NCBI GenBank assembly: GCA_052034255.1
Contig: JBPOIU010000032.1
Location: 8,233 to 72,232 of the forward strand
Length of the DNA stretch: 64,000 bases
Direction: 5' to 3'
Source of the DNA: JADJEK01 sp052034255
Lineage (GTDB): Bacteria > Planctomycetota > B15-G4 > JADJEK01
Shown: in pieces, positions 9,714 through 19,514 of the stretch
Numbering within the stretch: position 1 is the first letter of the stretch
Layout: every line of letters begins with the position of its first letter
Notes under the pieces: generated by a model
Told to the model about the DNA's origin: nothing
Databases searched by the model: none
The model's input: only the letters and a program-made list of their open reading frames with translations
Program-made: the position numbers and the translations under genes

Positions 9714-11768
9714 ATGCGCCGGGACACGAACCTCCGAGACTTCATCGAGCGACTCGATCGCGATGGCGAGCTCGCTCGCGTGCGCGCTTCCGTGTCGCCG
9801 CTCCTCGAGATCGCCGCGATCGTCGATCGTGTGCGGCTCACGCCGTGCGCACGCGCGAGCCGCTTCGCGAAGGACTTCGATCCCCTGCATCACGGACTCG
9901 GCGGCAAGGCGCTGCTGTTCGAGAACGTCGAGGGCTCGGACTTCCCGGTCGCGATCAACGTGTTCGGCTCGTACCGCCGCATGGAGCTCGCGCTCGACGT
10001 CGCCGACTCCGGCGGTTTCGACTCCATCGCGCGCCGCATCGCATCGCTGACGAAGCCCGAGCCGCCGACGTCGCTCGGCTCCGCACTCGAGAAGCTGAAG
10101 GAGTTCGCTCCTCTGCTCCGCGTGCCACCGAAGCGCAAGTCGAGCGGCATCTGTCAGCAGGTCGTGAAGTTGGCGAGTCGCGGCGAAGTCGACTTGTTCC
10201 GACTGCCCATCCTGAAGTGCTGGCCGTTGGACGGCGATCCGGCGGCGGTCGGCTTCGGCCTCACGCCGCGGGAGGCCGGCACCGCGGCCGGCCAGGGCCG
10301 CTACATCACGTTCGCCGGCATCCACACGATCCACGCGGACGATCGCGACTCGAGCAAGCCGAAGAGCCACAACATCGGGATGTACCGCGCTCAGCTCGTC
10401 GATCGGACGCAGCTCGCGATGCACTGGCACATGCACCACGACGGCGCCGCGCATTGGCGATCGTGGAAGAAGCTCGGCAAGCCGATGCCGATCGCGCTGT
10501 GCTTCGGCGGCGAGCCGGTGCTGCCGTACGCCGCGACCGCGCCCTTGCCCCCAGGCCTGTCGGAGCTGCTGCTCGCGGGCTTCCTGAACGGCGGCGGCAT
10601 TCCGCTGGTGCGTGCGAAGACCGTTCCGTTGTGGGTGCCGGCGAACTCCGAGATCGTGATCGAAGGCTACGTGTCGACCGAGTGCGGCGTCATCGGCTAC
10701 GACCCGCGGCCGCGCGCGGATGGCTCGAGCGAGCCACTCGGTCCGGGTGCCGTGTTCGAGGGCCCGTTCGGCGACCACACCGGGTTCTATTCGCTGCCGG
10801 ATCGTTACCCGCTCGTCGAGGTCACGGCGCTCACGCATCGCAAGGACGCGATCTACCCGACCACGATCGTCGGCGAGCCGCCGCAAGAGGACTACGCACT
10901 CGGCAAAGCCACCGAACGCGTGTTCCTGCCGCTGCTGAAGACGCTGATCCACGACATCGTCGACTACCACTTGCCGCTGTTCGGCTGCTTCCACAACTGC
11001 GCGTTCGTGCGCATCGACAAGGCCTATCCGCTGCAGGCGCGACGCGTGATGCACGCGATCTGGGGCGCGGGGCAAATGGCGTGGACGAAGATCATCGTCG
11101 TGGTCGACGCCGACGTCGACGTCCACGACGAATGGGCGGTCTGGGAAGCCATCGCCGCGCGCACGCGCTTCGACCGCGATCTCGAGTTCGTGCGCGGGCC
11201 GCTCGACATCCTCGATCACGCGGCACCGCGGCTCGGTGCGGGCACGAAGTTCGGCATCGACGCCACACGCAAGATCCGCGGCGAGGACGCGGAGGGCGTC
11301 GCGTGGGACGCTCCGATCGCGCGCGCGCCGCAAGCTCGAGTCGAAGCGCTGCGCGCGGAGCTCGAGGGGCGGCACGGCATTCGTTCGATCGCAAAGCTCG
11401 ACGGCTACGGCGGGCCGCGCTTGCTCTACGTCACGATCGAGAAGAACGCGCCCGGCGCCGCCGATCGCGCGATCGACGCGATCTGGTCCGTCGCCCCGCC
11501 CGGGTTCGGGGACCTCGTGTTGGTTGCGCTCGACGAGGGCTCTCCGGCCGACCCCGATCGCGTGGCGTTCCAATTCGCGGCGAACGCGTGCCCGCGACGC
11601 GACGCCCGACGCAGCGGAGAGCGCATCGCGTTCGACGGCACGCCGAAGCTGCCGGGCGAGGAGCGCGGAGGTGAGCCCGTCCGTGACTTCCCCCCAGGGG
11701 TGAACGTCGACGAAGCGACTGCGCAACGCGTGAGCCAGCGATGGCGGGAGTACGGGTTCGAGAGCTGA
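9714..11768 (+). CDS. UbiD family decarboxylase
   Basis: A 684-residue UbiD-type (de)carboxylase, a family that uses prenylated FMN to remove or add carboxylates on aromatic or unsaturated acids, often in quinone biosynthesis. The N-terminus (LRDFIERLDRDGELARV) and the mid-protein segments GMYRAQLVDRTQLAMHWH, FNGGGIPLVRAK-like and VEVTALTHRKDAIYPTTIVG are typical. It is longer than the ~490-residue UbiD of E. coli and closer to the long subfamily seen in planctomycetes. No ubiX or mqn gene is adjacent, so the substrate is open. The start at ATG 9714 gives the family N-terminus. Confidence 0.9.
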   Translation: MRRDTNLRDFIERLDRDGELARVRASVSPLLEIAAIVDRVRLTPCARASRFAKDFDPLHHGLGGKALLFENVEGSDFPVAINVFGSYRRMELALDVADSGGFDSIARRIASLTKPEPPTSLGSALEKLKEFAPLLRVPPKRKSSGICQQVVKLASRGEVDLFRLPILKCWPLDGDPAAVGFGLTPREAGTAAGQGRYITFAGIHTIHADDRDSSKPKSHNIGMYRAQLVDRTQLAMHWHMHHDGAAHWRSWKKLGKPMPIALCFGGEPVLPYAATAPLPPGLSELLLAGFLNGGGIPLVRAKTVPLWVPANSEIVIEGYVSTECGVIGYDPRPRADGSSEPLGPGAVFEGPFGDHTGFYSLPDRYPLVEVTALTHRKDAIYPTTIVGEPPQEDYALGKATERVFLPLLKTLIHDIVDYHLPLFGCFHNCAFVRIDKAYPLQARRVMHAIWGAGQMAWTKIIVVVDADVDVHDEWAVWEAIAARTRFDRDLEFVRGPLDILDHAAPRLGAGTKFGIDATRKIRGEDAEGVAWDAPIARAPQARVEALRAELEGRHGIRSIAKLDGYGGPRLLYVTIEKNAPGAADRAIDAIWSVAPPGFGDLVLVALDEGSPADPDRVAFQFAANACPRRDARRSGERIAFDGTPKLPGEERGGEPVRDFPPGVNVDEATAQRVSQRWREYGFES

Positions 11769-11797
11769 AGGTGGACGAGGACGCGAAACCGTCCCCG

Positions 11798-11971
11798 AGA
11801 TCCCTGCTCCCGTGCGATCCCTGTTCCCCTGCGATCCCTGCACTCCTGCATCCCTGCACCCCTCGTCACCTGCCTCCCTCTTCGAGACCGTTGGCGGTTT
11901 GAACGGGGAAGCAGGTGACAAGGGGTGCAGGTGAGCAGGGATCTCAGTGGAAACAGGGATCGCAGGGATTC
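11798..11971. repeat. Large inverted repeat built from GATCCCTG-type units
   Basis: Left arm 11798-11874 contains several copies of ATCCCTG spaced about 17 bases apart. Right arm 11912-11971 contains their complement, CAGGGAT. CCTGCACCCC...CACCTGC (11854-11874) pairs with 11912-11932 with one mismatch, and GAGATCCCTGC (11798-11808) is the exact complement of 11936-11946. It occupies most of the 289-base gap before the beta-helix gene. It could be a mobile palindromic repeat or a structured leader. Confidence 0.75.
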
Positions 11972-12057
11972 GTGGATCCCTACCGCACCTTGGATCGGGT
12001 TCAGTTCGTGCATCCATCTCGCCGATCCCTGAACCCTTCGGCTTCGGAGGGCGGGCG

Positions 12058-13509
12058 ATGCGCGTTGGCAGTTCCCTGGTCGTTGCGATCGTCGGCGTGC
12101 TCGGCGCCGCCCACGGCGCCGTCATCACCGTGCCGTCCCCCGGCATCAACACGATCCAGAACGGCGTCGACGCGGCCGCGCCCGGCGACGTCGTTCGCGT
12201 CAAGGCCGGCCTCTACGAAGAGACCGTCACGATCGGCGTGAACCAAGGCGGCATCACGCTCATCGGTGTCGGCAAGGTCATCCTCGACGCCCGACCGTTC
12301 GCGATCGCGAATGGTCCAGGACTGGAAGTGCTCGGGTCGGGCGTCACCGTGAAGAACCTCACGATCCGCTGCGCCAAGACCGGCGCGGGCGGGGACGGAC
12401 ACGGGCTGCTCGTCGACGCCGACGCGTTCACCGGCAGCAAGATCGTCGTCCAGCACTGCGAAGCGAGCGGGATCCATATGCTCAGCTCCAACGCGACGCT
12501 GACGAACTGCCGCGTCGAAGCCGTCGGTGGTGTCGGCATCCATGCCGAGTTCGCGGCTGGACTCGTTCTGAAATCGTGCGTGGTCCGGGGCACCGGAGGC
12601 ATCGGTTTGGAACTCAGCGGTGGCGGCATCCTCGTGGACTCCTGTCGCGTGCGCGGAGCCGATGGCGTCGGAATCAGCGTCGTCGGCTTCGACGCGATCG
12701 TGCGCAAGTGCGTGGTGGAAGTCGGTGAAGACGATGCCATCGACGTCAGCGGCTCCGGGGCCCTGGTCGATGCGTGTCGGATCGTCGAGATCGAGGGCGA
12801 CGGCGTCGTCACCGATGGCGTGGACTCACTCGTCCGTCGGTGCAAGATCTCGTCGGTGCGGAGCTTCGGCGTCGTGTGCAGCGGCGACGACACCCTGATC
12901 GAGGACAACACTCTGAGTCGATGCGCTGGCGGCATCGAGATCGGCGGCGCCGCTCAGCAGGTCCTGCGCAATCGGATCACCGACACGCGCATCGTCGGCG
13001 TGGATCTCGACACGTGCTCCCAAGCGCTCGTCGCGGACAACGTCATCACGCGCGTCGGCCTGTTCGCGATCCGCACCGACAAGGGCGCGTCGGAGACGAT
13101 CCGCGACAACGTGGTCAAGGATGCCGCGATGCTCGGCAACATCCCCGCGTACGCAGCCTTCGACATCTCGAGTGTGTCCGCGACCGTTTCGGGCAATCGA
13201 CTCACGGGTTGCGGCGGTGACGGGATCGCGATCACCGCGGACGGTTGCGAGATCGTGGACAACGTCCTCAAAGCGTGCGCGGAAGACGGCATCGACGTCG
13301 AGTCGGGCGACGCTTGCTTCATCGACGGCAATCTCGTCATCGGTTGCGTCGGCGAAGGCATCGAGAACAACGGCACCAACACGACGCTCACGAACAACGT
13401 GATGAAGAAGAACCGCGTCGATCTCGCGAACGACGGCACGCTCGACGACGTCACCAACAATCAGTTCACGACCGGCGGCACGAACGAGGTGCCGCTGATC
13501 GACTTCTGA
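12058..13509 (+). CDS. Exported right-handed parallel beta-helix repeat protein
   Basis: A 483-residue protein with a signal peptide (residues ~1-20, ending GAAHGA). It is followed by about 15 short repeats of the parallel beta-helix/PbH1 type, for example VVQHCEASGIHMLSSNATLTN, LKSCVVRGTGGIGLE and IEDNTLSRCAGG. Such solenoids often bind or cleave polysaccharide, but no lyase catalytic residues can be assigned, so the role is unknown. GGAGG (12046-12050) lies 7 bases before the chosen ATG. The upstream extension to 11947 runs into the inverted repeat and was left out. Confidence 0.85.
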   Translation: MRVGSSLVVAIVGVLGAAHGAVITVPSPGINTIQNGVDAAAPGDVVRVKAGLYEETVTIGVNQGGITLIGVGKVILDARPFAIANGPGLEVLGSGVTVKNLTIRCAKTGAGGDGHGLLVDADAFTGSKIVVQHCEASGIHMLSSNATLTNCRVEAVGGVGIHAEFAAGLVLKSCVVRGTGGIGLELSGGGILVDSCRVRGADGVGISVVGFDAIVRKCVVEVGEDDAIDVSGSGALVDACRIVEIEGDGVVTDGVDSLVRRCKISSVRSFGVVCSGDDTLIEDNTLSRCAGGIEIGGAAQQVLRNRITDTRIVGVDLDTCSQALVADNVITRVGLFAIRTDKGASETIRDNVVKDAAMLGNIPAYAAFDISSVSATVSGNRLTGCGGDGIAITADGCEIVDNVLKACAEDGIDVESGDACFIDGNLVIGCVGEGIENNGTNTTLTNNVMKKNRVDLANDGTLDDVTNNQFTTGGTNEVPLIDF

Positions 13510-13594
13510 TCCGTTCGCACGCGATCGCCCGCGCGGCGAGGTTTCTCGCGATCCTCCAATCCGGTCGGCGCGCATGCGCCGTAGAGCCGGACAC

Positions 13595-13600
13595 AGGAGG
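13595..13600 (+). promoter_or_regulatory. Strong ribosome binding site for DUF4394 gene
   Basis: AGGAGG stands 7 bases before the ATG at 13608. It settles the start within a frame that is open upstream to 13245. Confidence 0.8.
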
Positions 13601-13607
13601 ACCCCCA

Positions 13608-15980
13608 ATGAACCTGCTTCCCGCGCTTCTGCGCGGCCGCGCGTGCGCCACGGTGGCGTTCGTGCTCGGTCTCGCATCGTCTTCGTTCGCCGCCGATTCG
13701 TCGGCGCTCGTGTACGGCATCCAAGATCCCGGCAATGCCGTGATTTCGTTCCGTTCGGCCATTCCTGGCCGACTGCTGAGTCGCAACGTGATCGTGGGCT
13801 TGCAGCCGGGCGAGCGCGTCGTCGGACTCGACGTGCGCCCATCGACCGGCGAGCTCTACGCCCTTGGCAGCACCAGCCGCGTCTACCTGCTCGACCCGAG
13901 CACGGGGTTGGCCACGCCGGTGGGCGGCTCGGCCTTCGCCCCCGGAGTCGGCGGACTCGCGTTCGGCTTCGACTTCAATCCGGTCCCGGATCGCATCCGT
14001 CTGACCAGCGACGTCGAACAGAACCAGCGTCTGCATCCCGACACCGGCGTGACCGCCGCGCAGGACACGTTGCTGGCGTACGACGCCGCCGACGTGAATG
14101 CCGGTAAGGACCCCGGCATCGCGGGTTCGGCGTACACGAACTCGTTCGCCGGGACGTCGACGACGACGCTGTACGACATCGACGCGAATCTCGACGTGCT
14201 CGTGCGCCAAGGTTCCGTGAACGCGTCGCCACTGTCGCCCGATGGCGGCAAGCTGTTCACGATCGGCGCGCTCGGCGTCGACACGACGAATCTCGTCGGC
14301 TTCGACATCTCGCCGTTCGGCGGAGCGCTTGCCGCGCTGAACCCGGTCGGCATGAATGTGTCGCGCCTGTTCAACGTGAACCTCGAGACCGGTGCGGCCG
14401 CGCCGATCGGCACGATCGGCGGCGGGCGTCCGCTCGTCGGCCTCGCGATCGCGCCGCCCTCCGCGCCGCGCATGGTCGCGCTGACGACCGCCGGCCGCTT
14501 GGTGTCGTTCGCGCCGGGGCGCCCAGGGACCCTGCTGTCGGACGTCGCGATCTCGGGCCTCGCTCCGAACGAAGCGCTCGTCGGCATCGACGTGCGGCCT
14601 GCGACGGGCGAACTCGTCGCCGTCGGTGATTCGAGTCGCGTCTACGTGCTCGATCCGCTGACAGGTCGCGCGACCGCGGTCGGTCCGGTGTTCACGCCGG
14701 CGCTCGCGGGCGTCGACTTCGCGGTCGATTTCAATCCGATCCCCGATCGCATTCGCCTCGTCGGCGACGCCGAACAGAACCTGCGCTTGAACCCGAATAC
14801 GGGCTTGGTCGCGGCGCAAGACTCGATGCTCGCGTTCGACGCGGCCGACGTGAATGTCGGCGCGAACCCGAACGTGGTCGCGGCGGCGTACACGAACGCG
14901 AATGCGGGAGCGACGATCACGACGCTGTACGCGATCGACTCGAGCCTCGACGTGCTCGTCACACAGGGTTCGACAAATAGCGCTCCGGTGTCGCCGAACA
15001 GCGGCCTGCTGTTCACGGTGGGCGCGCTCGGCCAGGACACCACCGGCCTCACGGGCATGGACGTGTCGCAGTTCGGCGGCGCCTACGCGAGCTTGACCGC
15101 GACCGGCGCGACGCAATCGAACCTGTTCCGGTTGAACCTCGCGACCGGCGCGACGGCGCTCGTCGGCACCATCGGCGCGTCGACGCCCGTGAAGGACGTC
15201 GCGTTCCTGCAGGCGGTGGCGCCGCAGCTCGTCGGCATCACGGCGTCGAACAAGGTCGTGACGTTCGTTCCGGGCAAGCCCGGAGCGGCAAGCGTCTCGA
15301 CCCGAGGCCTCAGCGGACTCGCTGCGGGCGAAACGATCGTCGGGATCGACGTGCGTCCGGGAACGGGCACGCTCTACGGCGTGACCAGCGCGAGTCGCGT
15401 CGTCGCGATCGAGCTGGCATCGCTGAAAGCCAACCCGATCACCGCGACGACGTTTTCTCCGGGCCTCGCGGGTACGCAGTTCGGAGTCGACTTCAATCCG
15501 ATCCCGGATCGGATCCGCTTGGTGTCGGACTCCCGGCAGGATCTGCGCCTCGAACCGACGACCGGAAGTGTCGCGGCCGTCGACGGACTGCTGACCTTCG
15601 ATGCGGCCGATCCGAACGCGGCCGTGATTCCGGCGGTGTCGGCGGCGGCGTACACGAACAGCTTCGCGGGAACGACGAAGACGACGCTGTACGTGATCGA
15701 CGCGGCCACGGGTGCGTTGTGCACGCAGGGTTCGCTGAACAGCGCGCCGGTGTCGCCGAACAGCGGCACGCTGTTCACGATCGGGGCGCTCGGTCAGTCG
15801 GCGACCGGCGCGACCGGGTTCGACATCACGCCGTTCTCGACGGCGTTCGCGGCGCTCGAGCTTCCGGGACAAAACGCATCACAGCTCGTGACGATCAACC
15901 TCGCGACGGGAGTCGCGACGGGGCTCGGCACGATCGGCGGCGGCGAGCGAATCGTCGCGTTCGCCGCGCTCGAACCGTGA
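13608..15980 (+). CDS. Exported protein with three DUF4394 repeats
   Basis: A 790-residue protein with a signal peptide (to about residue 28, SSSFAAD). Three tandem ~250-residue DUF4394 units follow. Each carries the same landmarks: GLDVRPSTGELYALG-like, VDFNPIPDRIRL, YTNSFAGT, YxIDxxLDxLVxQGS, and SPNSGxLFTIGALG. The repeated blades suggest one or more beta-propellers. Function is unknown; DUF4394 proteins are exported and occur in planctomycetes and some other bacteria. An AGGAGG site precedes the start. Confidence 0.92.
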   Translation: MNLLPALLRGRACATVAFVLGLASSSFAADSSALVYGIQDPGNAVISFRSAIPGRLLSRNVIVGLQPGERVVGLDVRPSTGELYALGSTSRVYLLDPSTGLATPVGGSAFAPGVGGLAFGFDFNPVPDRIRLTSDVEQNQRLHPDTGVTAAQDTLLAYDAADVNAGKDPGIAGSAYTNSFAGTSTTTLYDIDANLDVLVRQGSVNASPLSPDGGKLFTIGALGVDTTNLVGFDISPFGGALAALNPVGMNVSRLFNVNLETGAAAPIGTIGGGRPLVGLAIAPPSAPRMVALTTAGRLVSFAPGRPGTLLSDVAISGLAPNEALVGIDVRPATGELVAVGDSSRVYVLDPLTGRATAVGPVFTPALAGVDFAVDFNPIPDRIRLVGDAEQNLRLNPNTGLVAAQDSMLAFDAADVNVGANPNVVAAAYTNANAGATITTLYAIDSSLDVLVTQGSTNSAPVSPNSGLLFTVGALGQDTTGLTGMDVSQFGGAYASLTATGATQSNLFRLNLATGATALVGTIGASTPVKDVAFLQAVAPQLVGITASNKVVTFVPGKPGAASVSTRGLSGLAAGETIVGIDVRPGTGTLYGVTSASRVVAIELASLKANPITATTFSPGLAGTQFGVDFNPIPDRIRLVSDSRQDLRLEPTTGSVAAVDGLLTFDAADPNAAVIPAVSAAAYTNSFAGTTKTTLYVIDAATGALCTQGSLNSAPVSPNSGTLFTIGALGQSATGATGFDITPFSTAFAALELPGQNASQLVTINLATGVATGLGTIGGGERIVAFAALEP

Positions 15981-16011
15981 TGTGACGCGCGGTTCCCGAA
16001 CACCGCGAGAC

Positions 16012-16050
16012 GCGGCGCCGATCACGAACCTCGGTTCGGGTCGGCGCCGC
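16012..16050. terminator. Bidirectional hairpin terminator between convergent genes
   Basis: GCGGCGCCGA (16012-16021) pairs perfectly with TCGGCGCCGC (16041-16050). An inner CGAACC/GGTTCG stem extends the structure. It lies 31 bases after the DUF4394 stop, and the stop codon of the small minus-strand FG-GAP remnant lies inside it. It probably terminates both transcripts. Confidence 0.7.
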
Positions 16051-16153
16051 GGCCTTCCGCGAGGTCTTCGATCCCGTCGCCGTTGAAGTCGCCGGCAACG
16101 AGCGTCGGGAGCGTGAGTGCGAACGATGCGGTGACCGCGAGGGTGATGCGCAT
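16022..16153 (-). pseudogene. Truncated FG-GAP repeat protein remnant
   Basis: A 43-residue frame beginning MRITLAVTASF with a signal peptide, then one calcium-binding FG-GAP loop (GDFNGDGIEDLAEG), and then it ends in the downstream hairpin. The signal peptide plus first repeat match the starts of the three full FG-GAP genes lying just upstream on the same strand, and the start codon is 19 bases from the stop of the next paralogue. It looks like a fourth tandem copy that lost nearly all its coding sequence. A tiny expressed exported peptide is possible but unlikely. Confidence 0.7.
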
Positions 16154-16172
16154 GGGTGGGTCCTGCTTCAGG

Positions 16173-17714
16173 TCATTGCGCGAATGCGCCACCGAATTGG
16201 TGACCCGTGCCGATGCTGCCGAAGATGCCTGGCGTGTCCTGATCGAGCAGCGCGTTGCCACCCGTCGTCAGCCCTGCGATCGTCGTTCCGAACAGGAGGT
16301 GCAGGGCTCCGGCGTCCGTAGTGGTCCCCAGGTCTTCGAACGGGACGCCGACCGCAAGGTCCGCCACGCCGTCGCCGTCGAAATCGACCCCAGCGATCGC
16401 GCTGCCGAATTGGTCGAACTCCTCCGAGACCCCGGCAATCCCGGGCGTGCTCTGGTCGAACACGTCGGCCCCCGTGACGCCGATCCCCGTGGGCGATCCG
16501 TACAGAACCGTCACGCGGCCGCTGTACGCGTCCGGAAGCGATTCGCCGAAGGCCGCGATCGCGAGATCGTCCATCGAGTCACCGTCGAAGTCCGCGACCG
16601 AGAGGGTGCTGCCGAACTCGTCGGCGTCCGCTCCGCTGCCCGGAACGCCGCCGACGCCCTGCGCGAACGAGTCCATCACGATCGCCGGCCCGGTCGCCGA
16701 TCCGCGCGCGACGTAGACGACGCCGTGTCGCAGGCCGTTGGTGTCCGCCGACATCCCGGACATCCCGATTGCGATGTCGAAGAAGCCGTCGGCGTCGAAG
16801 TCGCCGCATGCGAGCGTTGGCAGCCCCAACGCACCGAAGTCGGTCAGCGGAATGCTCGCCGATTCGGGCTTCAGAAGGAGGTTGCCCTTCGCGCGCAGAC
16901 CCTTCTTCGATCCGAACAAGACCGCAACGCGCCCGAGACCCGGCGAACTCGTGCCTTCCATCGGACACGACAGGATGAGTTCGTCGCGCCCATCGCCGTT
17001 GAGGTCGCCCGCCGCCATGCGCGAACCCCACTGCTCGGCGTTCTCACACTTGTCCTTGATGCCGCTGCTGTTTTGGTGCCAGAACTGATTGCGCTTGGAC
17101 CTCAGACCGATCGAGCTGCCGTAGAGCACGTGGACCGCGCCGGCCCCCTTCACTTTGCCGATCGCCTCGGCTTCGGCGTTGATCGCGAGATCGTCGAAGC
17201 CGTTGCCGTCGAAGTCGCCGGTCACGAGTTCCGCGCCGAACGCATCGAACGACTGGCCGGGCATGCCGTTCGACTCGGCCTTGTCCTTGATGCCCTTCGA
17301 GTTCTGGTCGAACGAGCGCAGGCGCGTGAAATCGAAGCCCGATGCACTGCCCGGGAGGACGAAGACACGTCCCGCTCCGAGCAAGCCCTTCACGTGGGCC
17401 GAGGGCGAGCCGATCGCAAGGTCGTCGTAGCCGTCGCCGTCGAAGTCGCCCCACGCCAACGCAGCGCCGAGCGCGAGCGTCTGTTCGGGAAGCGCCCCGA
17501 GCATGATCGCGTCGATGCGGAACGCTGACGCGGTGTCCGCGCCGCTCGCCGAGCCCGGGATGACGTGGATGCTTCCCGCATTCACGACACCGGAGATCGT
17601 CTCGAGGCGCGCGCTGACCGCGAGATCCTCGAAGCCGTCGCCGTTGAAGTCGCCGCAGGTGGCCGCACGCAGCGTCAGGAATGTCGCCACGAGGCACGGG
17701 AGTTTCAGGCGCAC
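16173..17714 (-). CDS. Exported FG-GAP repeat (integrin-like beta-propeller) protein, copy 3
   Basis: A 513-residue protein starting at GTG 17714 with a signal peptide (to ~residue 20). It contains seven or so FG-GAP repeats with DxDGDGxDDLAIG-type calcium loops, alternating with GSASG or GSKKG segments and two insertions of the form QNSKGIKDK. This is the alpha-integrin-like seven-bladed propeller fold, used in secreted or surface proteins for adhesion or ligand binding. It is one of four tandem copies. The final residues contain no anchor, so it may be released. Confidence 0.9.
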   Translation of the reverse strand: MRLKLPCLVATFLTLRAATCGDFNGDGFEDLAVSARLETISGVVNAGSIHVIPGSASGADTASAFRIDAIMLGALPEQTLALGAALAWGDFDGDGYDDLAIGSPSAHVKGLLGAGRVFVLPGSASGFDFTRLRSFDQNSKGIKDKAESNGMPGQSFDAFGAELVTGDFDGNGFDDLAINAEAEAIGKVKGAGAVHVLYGSSIGLRSKRNQFWHQNSSGIKDKCENAEQWGSRMAAGDLNGDGRDELILSCPMEGTSSPGLGRVAVLFGSKKGLRAKGNLLLKPESASIPLTDFGALGLPTLACGDFDADGFFDIAIGMSGMSADTNGLRHGVVYVARGSATGPAIVMDSFAQGVGGVPGSGADADEFGSTLSVADFDGDSMDDLAIAAFGESLPDAYSGRVTVLYGSPTGIGVTGADVFDQSTPGIAGVSEEFDQFGSAIAGVDFDGDGVADLAVGVPFEDLGTTTDAGALHLLFGTTIAGLTTGGNALLDQDTPGIFGSIGTGHQFGGAFAQ

Positions 17715-17722
17715 GGTCGACT

Positions 17723-17756
17723 CCGGTTCGGGGGATTTGGCCCCTAGGAGAACCGG
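17723..17756. promoter_or_regulatory. Hairpin just upstream of FG-GAP copy 3
   Basis: CCGGTTC (17723-17729) pairs with GAACCGG (17750-17756), with an inner GGGG/CCCC stem. It sits about 10-40 bases before the GTG start at 17714 on the minus strand. It could be an intercistronic terminator or attenuator, or protect mRNA ends. Confidence 0.5.
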
Positions 17757-17820
17757 ATGCGAAGCGGGTCGTCACCGAGATTCTCGAGGAAGAGGCCCCG
17801 GCCGCGATCCGCGTGCTCGA

Positions 17821-19371
17821 TCAGTTCAGCGAGTACCCGAACAGGTCACCGGCGTCCGCCGTCTCCGGTGTGTTCGGCTGATCTTGATGCAGGATCTGGT
17901 CGTTCGCGGTGATCAGTCCGAACATCGTGACGCCGAACAACAGGTTCACGGACCCAGCGTCACCCAGGGCGCCGACGTCTTCACCGGGCACGCCGATCAA
18001 GAGCTCGGGTGCTCCGTCGCCCTCGAAATCGACGGCCGCGAGTGCGAATCCGAATTGATCACCCATCTCCGCGATCCCGTCGACGTTCGCGGTGTCCTGA
18101 TCGAAGGTCACCGTCCCGCCCGCGGCGACGCCGCCGGCAGCTCCGTACAGCACGGTGACTCGACCGCTGCCCTCGCCCGCCACGGTTTCGCCGTGCGCAC
18201 CGACGGCGAGATCGTCGAAGCCGTCGAAATCGAAATCACCGACGGCCAGGCCGGACCCGAAGTTGTCGAACCCGTCCGCAGAGCCCGGAACGACCCCGTC
18301 ACCTTGGATGAACGAGGTGAACGTCGGCGGCGCAATGGAACTGATCGGACCCTGCGCGACGAACACCACTCCGTTCTGGTTCCCGCTTTGGCCCACGGGC
18401 TCCTTCGGCACGGTCACGACCAAGTCCGCGACGTCGTCGCCGTTGAAGTCGCCCGCGGTGAGGCGGACGCCCGCATCGCTGCCGTCGACGCCGAGTGCAT
18501 GCTGCGCCGACTCGGGTTTCACGAGCAGGTTGCCCTTCGCGCGTAGCTTCTTCTTCGAGCCGAACAGCACTGCGACCCGACCATATCCAGGCGTCTCGTC
18601 GATCTCGCCGCCAACGGCGATCGCGAGATCGTCGAAGCCATCGCCGTTGAAGTCCTCGGCGGTGAGCGCGCTGCCGAATGCTTCGTGGCTCTCGCAACGA
18701 TCCCGAACTCCCTTCGCGTTCTGGTGCCAGAACTGATTCCCCTTCGCGCGCAGCCCGACCGCGCTGCCGTAGATCACGTGGACCGCGCCGGCACTCTCGT
18801 GCTTGCCGACGCGCTCGCCGATCACGCTCACGGCGAGGTCGTCGAAACCATCCGCGTTGAAGTCACCCGTCGCCAGCGCGTAGCCGAACAGTTCGGTCGA
18901 GGACGTCGAGCCCTTCGATTTGCGCTCGACCTTGTCCTTGATCCCCTTGCTGTTTTGGTCGAACCAACGCGCTCGATCGAGATCCACGCCGAGGGCCGAC
19001 CCGTAGCCGACGTACACCCGCCCAGCTTCGTTGAGCCCGGCGACCACCGATCCGAGTGCTCCGATGGCGAAGTCGTCGAAGCCATCGCCATCGAAGTCAC
19101 CCCACGCGATCGAAGTGCCGAACGTGGCCGCGACTGATGGGACGTCTCCGAACGTCGTGGGGTCGAGCACGGTCGACGTCGAGACGTCCGGACCGGTCGC
19201 GGACCCGAGCACGAGGTGGACCAGACCGTGTGCGGCGACACTCGGAGTGCCCTCGCCTGGGACGCCGATCAGCACATCCTCGAAGCCATCGCCGTTGAGG
19301 TCGCCGCCGGCGTAGGCGGACGAAGTGCAGCACGCGCCGAGCAACACCAGGGCCGAGTATGGAATACGCAT
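17821..19371 (-). CDS. Exported FG-GAP repeat protein, copy 2
   Basis: A 516-residue paralogue of its neighbours, with a signal peptide (MRIPYSALVLLGACC...AYA) and repeated GDFNxDGFDDLA loops. It has the same KGIKDKVE and FWHQNAKG insertions at matching places. The frame is open upstream to 19557, but the ATG at 19371 gives the signal peptide and aligns with the other copies. Its final residues (AGDLFGYSLN) parallel NDLFGLLLQN in copy 1. The role is unknown beyond a predicted calcium-binding propeller outside the cytoplasm. Confidence 0.9.
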   Translation of the reverse strand: MRIPYSALVLLGACCTSSAYAGGDLNGDGFEDVLIGVPGEGTPSVAAHGLVHLVLGSATGPDVSTSTVLDPTTFGDVPSVAATFGTSIAWGDFDGDGFDDFAIGALGSVVAGLNEAGRVYVGYGSALGVDLDRARWFDQNSKGIKDKVERKSKGSTSSTELFGYALATGDFNADGFDDLAVSVIGERVGKHESAGAVHVIYGSAVGLRAKGNQFWHQNAKGVRDRCESHEAFGSALTAEDFNGDGFDDLAIAVGGEIDETPGYGRVAVLFGSKKKLRAKGNLLVKPESAQHALGVDGSDAGVRLTAGDFNGDDVADLVVTVPKEPVGQSGNQNGVVFVAQGPISSIAPPTFTSFIQGDGVVPGSADGFDNFGSGLAVGDFDFDGFDDLAVGAHGETVAGEGSGRVTVLYGAAGGVAAGGTVTFDQDTANVDGIAEMGDQFGFALAAVDFEGDGAPELLIGVPGEDVGALGDAGSVNLLFGVTMFGLITANDQILHQDQPNTPETADAGDLFGYSLN

Positions 19372-19514
19372 GAGAGGGTCTCCGACTCGAACGAGGTCGA
19401 GGAATGGAAGGAGCAGGGGCGAGCGCGTCCCACCGGCGTGGGACCGCGATCTGGTGCGCGCTCGACGGCGTCCGAGAGTCGTCGCTGAACGCGACGTCTC
19501 TCGGACGTCGTCGA

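Noticed and set aside
13461..15872. 803-residue minus-strand frame opposite the DUF4394 gene
   Set aside because: Its composition is Arg-rich and repeats only because the DUF4394 units repeat; no family motif is present.
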